Source of the DNA: Lysinibacillus telephonicus
GTDB lineage: Bacteria; Bacillota; Bacilli; Bacillales_A; Planococcaceae
Reading direction: 5' to 3'
DNA length: 64,000 nt
Assembly (NCBI RefSeq): GCF_003966145.1
Contig: NZ_RXNR01000017.1
Location: forward strand, 1 to 64,000
Position numbers and translations under genes: made by a program. Position 1 is the stretch's first letter. Each line of letters starts with the position of its first letter. Shown here piece after piece: positions 60,707 through 64,000 of this stretch. Below the pieces are notes generated by a model. It saw only the letters and a program-made list of their open reading frames with translations, was not told the DNA's origin and did not search any database.

Positions 60707-60985
60707 GAATAGTTGATTAATAAGGCTTTTATCTTCTAAGCTCACTGACATTTCAGAGGGCTTTTCTTGTTTAGAGGGAAGGCTTAAATTGCTATTTGCT
60801 ATTTTGCTTGCAATCTTATCTGCAAGTTGATCGAGGTTGTTGATAGGGGGATTGTCATTCATATCTTGGCGAATGAGGTGACGGATATAGGAGCTGATAG
60901 TACGTTCAGTTTTTATTTTTTGAAGATGTTTTAAAATATCGGCATCTTCTGCTAAAAAACTGATTGTAATTCGTTCCCGATTCAT
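60704..60985 (-). CDS. Small ParR/CopG-like DNA-binding protein
   Basis: The protein has 93 residues. The N-terminal 45 residues (ERITISFLAEDADILKHLQK then ISSYIRHLIRQD) look like a ribbon-helix-helix domain: a beta-strand then two helices. The rest is polar and probably flexible. Its start overlaps the stop of the actin-like gene (ATGA), so the two are coupled. In ParM-type modules the small partner binds the centromere and the filament end; by position this is that adaptor, though sequence identity to ParR is not claimed. Confidence 0.72.
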   Translation of the reverse strand: MNRERITISFLAEDADILKHLQKIKTERTISSYIRHLIRQDMNDNPPINNLDQLADKIASKIANSNLSLPSKQEKPSEMSVSLEDKSLINQLF

Positions 60986-61962
60986 AATCCATGCTTAACC
61001 TCTAATATTCTAAGGAAGCTTTTTAGATTGGCGATTTGAGGGTTTACAACGATTCTTGCATGGGGAAATTCCTTTTGAATAGTATCACTTAGCATATAGG
61101 ATCCGCCACCAACAAAATGAATATCAACGTTATTAAAAGTATAATCACGACTCTTTGCAAACTCGACTATTTCACGAAAATGTTGGGCTTTCATTTGTTC
61201 GATTAGTTCCTTGCTTTCATCGTATACCTTCCCTGCGTTTGAAAAATAACCGTTTTGCAAAATTCTTTCGAGATCATTTGGAGTAACTGTAACCCCGAAA
61301 CGCTCGTTAATCATCTTTCCGATTTTCCCCTTAAGAATATTAATCCCCAAGTTTGAAACCGTCATTGAGTCGAAAATAGGATTAATACCAGAGAACGTAC
61401 AATAAGTAGTATTCAGTCCACCGATATCAATTACCGCAGTATGCTTTCCATTCAATTGCTCCATTTCTTCATAAATGATCCCAACTCCTTCGAAAACAAC
61501 TGTTACGTCTGTTAAGTGAAGGTAATAAGGGTTCCCATTCAACGAAAATAAAAATGGTTCACCGTTATTTTCGATGAAATCTTTATAGTCTTGCTTAGTT
61601 GTTGAATCTTTGTATGCGGAGATAGGGATATTAACAGCCAAGTGGATTTTAACGTTCTCTGCTTGAAGGTTTGTAATGTGAAGAAGATCAGTGATAGCGG
61701 TATAGATACAAATTTTATGAAGATCAATTTTCTTTGTTAGGTCAAAACTGCTATAAATTTCATTTACAGATTCACCCAACAAGTAAGCTTTTTTGTTGTA
61801 AGTTACCTCGTAAGAACCAGGGTTAACATCAATCCCGACCTTTTCCACCTCCTGCATTTTTGTTCGAAATACTGTGATTGCATGCTTGTCTTTGCTTTTA
61901 AGAATCGCTTTAGTTGCATATTTTCCGCAATCAACTGCAATTAGAACTGTTTCTTTCAGCAT
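60982..61962 (-). CDS. ParM/Alp-type actin-like ATPase
   Basis: The protein has 326 residues. The actin-fold phosphate-1 motif is IAVDCGKYATKAIL (residues about 8-21), phosphate-2 is AVIDIGGLNTTYC and the adenosine loop is DIHFVGGGSYML. It belongs to the ParM/StbA group of bacterial actins, which form filaments that push plasmid copies apart. GGAGATTATTAA precedes the start. Together with the coupled small protein and the upstream palindrome it forms a complete segregation-like cassette, unusual on a chromosome and pointing to an integrated plasmid or ICE. Confidence 0.85.
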   Translation of the reverse strand: MLKETVLIAVDCGKYATKAILKSKDKHAITVFRTKMQEVEKVGIDVNPGSYEVTYNKKAYLLGESVNEIYSSFDLTKKIDLHKICIYTAITDLLHITNLQAENVKIHLAVNIPISAYKDSTTKQDYKDFIENNGEPFLFSLNGNPYYLHLTDVTVVFEGVGIIYEEMEQLNGKHTAVIDIGGLNTTYCTFSGINPIFDSMTVSNLGINILKGKIGKMINERFGVTVTPNDLERILQNGYFSNAGKVYDESKELIEQMKAQHFREIVEFAKSRDYTFNNVDIHFVGGGSYMLSDTIQKEFPHARIVVNPQIANLKSFLRILEVKHGL

Positions 61963-62028
61963 TTAATAATCTCCTTTCTATATGAATTTACTAATCTATT
62001 ATATACACAACGTTAAAAATTATAAGAA

Positions 62029-62073
62029 ATTTCATATAAAAAGTTGTCGGAGTCGACAATAAATTGATGAAAT
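62029..62073. promoter_or_regulatory. Nested palindrome upstream of the actin-like gene
   Basis: TTGTCG-GAGT-CGACAA (62044-62059) lies inside a second dyad ATTTCAT (62029-62035) / ATGAAAT (62067-62073), both centred near 62051. It sits in the divergent spacer between the actin-like gene and the nuclease-like gene. It is a candidate centromere or operator for the small DNA-binding protein. Confidence 0.55.
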
Positions 62074-62159
62074 GTCATAAATAATGAATTATGCTTGAAG
62101 TAGATTTAGGGTATGGGATTTTGTTACTTTCTTAACAACAATGGGGAAAGGAAGTTTTT

Positions 62160-62861
62160 ATGTCATTAGCTAATAAAGGTAGCCAATACCAATTTCAAAA
62201 ATATGTAAATTTATTTACTCAAGAACTTAATGATGCTATTTTGCAGAATTCACCATCGCTATTAACATTTATCAATGATTCTTATGAAATTCAGTGGAAA
62301 TCACCTTTAATGGAAGAGGGTTATTACGAATACCAAGATGATTTTCTTAAGGTAATTACTAAAGACGACACAGTATTAAATAATTATCAGATAACTCTTA
62401 GGGATTATTGGCCAAGAAGGGGACCTGTTTGGGATGGTATTGCAACAGTGACAGGTCAAGATAATAAAAATGGTTTGCTTCTTGTAGAAGCCAAGGCACA
62501 TATTAGTGAAACAAATTCACAAATAAAAGCAACTTCAGAGAAAAGTAGAAAACTAATACAAGCAACACTCCAGGAAGTCCAAGCCATATTTGGTTCAACG
62601 AGTTCTATTGATCCATGGCTTAATGATTATTATCAACTTGCCAATCGTTTAAGTTTTTTGCACTTATTAAATGAAAAGTTAAAAATCCCAACTTGGCTTG
62701 TATTATGTAACTTTGTCAATGATGATACACATATATCAACGGATTTAGATGAATGGCTTCTTCATTACCATACAGTCTTTAATAAAATGGGTATTGATTT
62801 TAATGCAGGAATGATGAGTAAGGTGTTAATGTTATTCATCCCTGGAAAAGAGGAAGAATGA
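62160..62861 (+). CDS. PD-(D/E)XK nuclease-like hypothetical protein
   Basis: This is a 233-residue soluble protein. WDGIATVTGQDNKNG followed by LLLVEAKAH gives Asp92, Glu110 and Lys112, a textbook D-x(n)-E-x-K site. The helix SEKSRKLIQATLQEVQAIF follows. The N-terminal third is helical, and WLVLCNFVNDD forms a later strand. It resembles restriction-endonuclease-fold proteins of defence islands, but no named family is claimed. GGAAAGGAA precedes the start. It is transcribed divergently from the actin-like operon. Confidence 0.7.
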   Translation: MSLANKGSQYQFQKYVNLFTQELNDAILQNSPSLLTFINDSYEIQWKSPLMEEGYYEYQDDFLKVITKDDTVLNNYQITLRDYWPRRGPVWDGIATVTGQDNKNGLLLVEAKAHISETNSQIKATSEKSRKLIQATLQEVQAIFGSTSSIDPWLNDYYQLANRLSFLHLLNEKLKIPTWLVLCNFVNDDTHISTDLDEWLLHYHTVFNKMGIDFNAGMMSKVLMLFIPGKEEE

Positions 62862-62947
62862 GCAGTTGAGGAGTTATTACTTATCTTCTAATTTTTGATA
62901 TACTAAAGAAAGTTGTGGCATATATGCAATAAATGGAGGTGACTTGG

Positions 62948-63655
62948 ATGGAAAACACGTTCGGTCTTATAGTACAAAGAGAACGAAACAGGCAGGGTTT
63001 ATCACTTGCGAAGCTATCGAGTTTACTAAATAACGAAATAGATCCATCTTATATAAATCGCTTAGAAAAAGAGCAGAAAAACCCGTCTTTTAAAGTGGTT
63101 TGTTTGTTAACAACAGCGTTGAACTTGGATGTCAGAGAGGTTTTTCGTGCATTTGGTTTTGAAAACTTAATTACTAATTATGATGAAGAAGCTGTCTTTA
63201 CAATAGATGAATTTATTCGGTTACATAAGATAAAGAACCCGCATAATAACCAAATAATCAGTAAAGAAGAGCAAGAAACGTTGATTAATATAGTCCATAA
63301 TGTTTTTGAACTTTCGCAAGCGGAACTTGATTTAGGTCAACTTTCTCCTATGTTAAAAGAAATACAAAAACTAAGGGAAATACATTTGCGTGAAACTACC
63401 GAATGTATTGAAGTACCATTTATGAACACTAAATTTACAGTGAATATTAAAGCAGTATTATCCCAAAACAGCTACTTTGATAGAGAGAATGTAATTGTTG
63501 CAATTGAAGATTTGATAACTAACAAAGGGACAAAGCTTTTAGACATTAAGGATGGTAGCATTACTGTAGATTTAAACGGAGAAAGTTGGCTTGCACAAAT
63601 ACAAGGGGAAAGAGTTACTTTCATAACAAGAAAGAAAGAGATTATTGATTTATAG
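62948..63655 (+). CDS. XRE-family regulator with extra C-terminal domain
   Basis: The protein has 235 residues from ATG 62948, 8 bases after GGAGG; an ATG five codons upstream overlaps the ribosome binding site. The N-terminal HTH (FGLIVQRERNRQGLSLAKLS ... PSYINRLEKEQKNPSF) and a helical region (TIDEFIRLHKIKNP ... ETLINIVHNVFEL) parallel the regulator at 43507. An added domain of about 80 residues (TECIEVPFMNTKFTVNIKAV onward) is beta-rich and may sense a ligand or partner. It is placed upstream of the ATPase gene, whose promoter has a palindrome at the start site. Confidence 0.88.
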   Translation: MENTFGLIVQRERNRQGLSLAKLSSLLNNEIDPSYINRLEKEQKNPSFKVVCLLTTALNLDVREVFRAFGFENLITNYDEEAVFTIDEFIRLHKIKNPHNNQIISKEEQETLINIVHNVFELSQAELDLGQLSPMLKEIQKLREIHLRETTECIEVPFMNTKFTVNIKAVLSQNSYFDRENVIVAIEDLITNKGTKLLDIKDGSITVDLNGESWLAQIQGERVTFITRKKEIIDL

Positions 63656-63728
63656 AGGATTTACTCTGTCAGCGAAATTTAAAATATTGTTTATATGAAA
63701 TGAGTTTTAATTATATTGCATATAGGCA

Positions 63729-63769
63729 TTGACAAAAAACAACGCTCCTTTTATTATCTATTTTAGATA
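63729..63769 (+). promoter_or_regulatory. Consensus promoter with palindromic operator
   Basis: TTGACA (63729-63734) and TATTAT (63752-63757) are 17 bases apart, a near-perfect sigma-A promoter. TATCTA-TTT-TAGATA (63755-63769) overlaps the -10 end and the expected start site, the ideal position for a repressor such as the XRE protein encoded just upstream. Confidence 0.75.
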
Positions 63770-63792
63770 TTAGTAAAGGAGATGATTTTAAT

Positions 63793-64000
63793 ATGGAAAA
63801 GTTAAAGGCAACACATCAGCATAATAATAATTTAGTGAATTCAAGTTACTTTGAGCAACTCAAGAAGCAAATTACAGATCAGAGTCGATGGGATGGTAAC
63901 ATTTTTCATGTGTTTAATCACGAAGCGGGAACAGGGAAAAGTCAATTTACACTGGCTGAAATTGCAGAATTGGTAGTAAGGACTGATTATAAAGTTCTGT
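63793..64000 (+). CDS. P-loop ATPase or helicase, N-terminal fragment
   Basis: The first 69 codons are visible before the window ends. After AAAGGAGATG, ATG 63793 opens MEKLKATHQHNNNLVNSSYF. The P-loop HEAGTGKSQFT occurs near residue 50 and the sequence continues into LAEIAELVVRTDYKV. An A-G-T-G-K-S Walker A with an N-terminal helical lead is typical of helicases or AAA-type ATPases. The rest lies outside, so no further identification is possible. Confidence 0.7.
   Translation, partial: MEKLKATHQHNNNLVNSSYFEQLKKQITDQSRWDGNIFHVFNHEAGTGKSQFTLAEIAELVVRTDYKVL

Noticed and set aside
42178-64000. Integrase, transposase or relaxase that would prove mobility
   Set aside because: None was found in this window; mobility is inferred only from gene content and the segregation cassette.

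Overview
The window is a low-GC Firmicutes chromosome, most like a Planococcaceae genus (Lysinibacillus / Solibacillus / Ureibacillus group). The evidence is strong GGAGG ribosome binding sites with frequent TTG/GTG starts, a Bacillus-type pur operon carrying both a PurBox pair and a guanine riboswitch, and the conserved order purD - yerA - yerB - yerC - pcrB - pcrA - ligA - camS - gatCAB - dgkB - rlmCD. The species assignment is inference.

Layout. 1-871: the 3' end of a 23S rRNA gene, a 5S rRNA gene with terminator, then a structured repeat flanked by inverted pieces of 5S, a second truncated 5S and a decayed reading frame. 846-7389: accessory membrane genes: a small anchored protein that appears to start at ATT, a VanZ-like protein, an MscS channel, and a response regulator / histidine kinase / PepSY operon with a second acidic-tailed PepSY protein beside it. 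7590-21247: a NETI-motif protein and the complete IMP pathway (purEKBCSQLFMNHD). The operon is preceded by a PurR operator, a sigma-A promoter, a guanine aptamer and a terminator. 21335-42177: housekeeping genes (YgaP-like protein, YerA/B/C, PcrB, PcrA, LigA, CamS, GatCAB, a thioredoxin-fold protein, DgkB, CydAB with two micro-proteins, RlmCD). Two intergenic regions carry arrays phased at 21 bp: one between purH and purD, and one of six 101-bp units after cydS.

42.2-64.0 kb: an accessory defence island starting directly after rlmCD. It contains an orphan gene, a candidate structured small RNA with its own promoter and terminator, an XRE regulator, a nuclease-like/DUF4268-like protein, and a complete type 1 BREX operon (small TIGR04540-like protein, brxA, brxB, brxC, pglX, an Abi-C-domain protein, pglZ, brxL) with a recognisable promoter and terminator. 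After it come a Shedu-like (DUF4263-type) protein, a convergent plasmid-type ParM/actin-like + small DNA-binding protein module, a PD-(D/E)XK protein, a second XRE regulator that looks paralogous to the first, and the start of a P-loop ATPase gene cut by the window end. No integrase, transposase, tRNA or CRISPR array was seen.

How the parts fit. The BREX genes should methylate host DNA (PglX with BrxB/BrxC/PglZ) and block phage replication (BrxC/PglZ/BrxL). The extra genes in and around the operon (TIGR04540-like, Abi-C, DUF4268-like, Shedu-like, PD-(D/E)XK) look like stacked or accessory defence functions. The segregation module and paired XRE regulators suggest that the island, or part of it, is or was a mobile or plasmid-derived element. 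The least familiar block is 60.7-64.0 kb (actin-like ATPase, small DNA-binding protein, palindromic site, nuclease, XRE regulator, ATPase).
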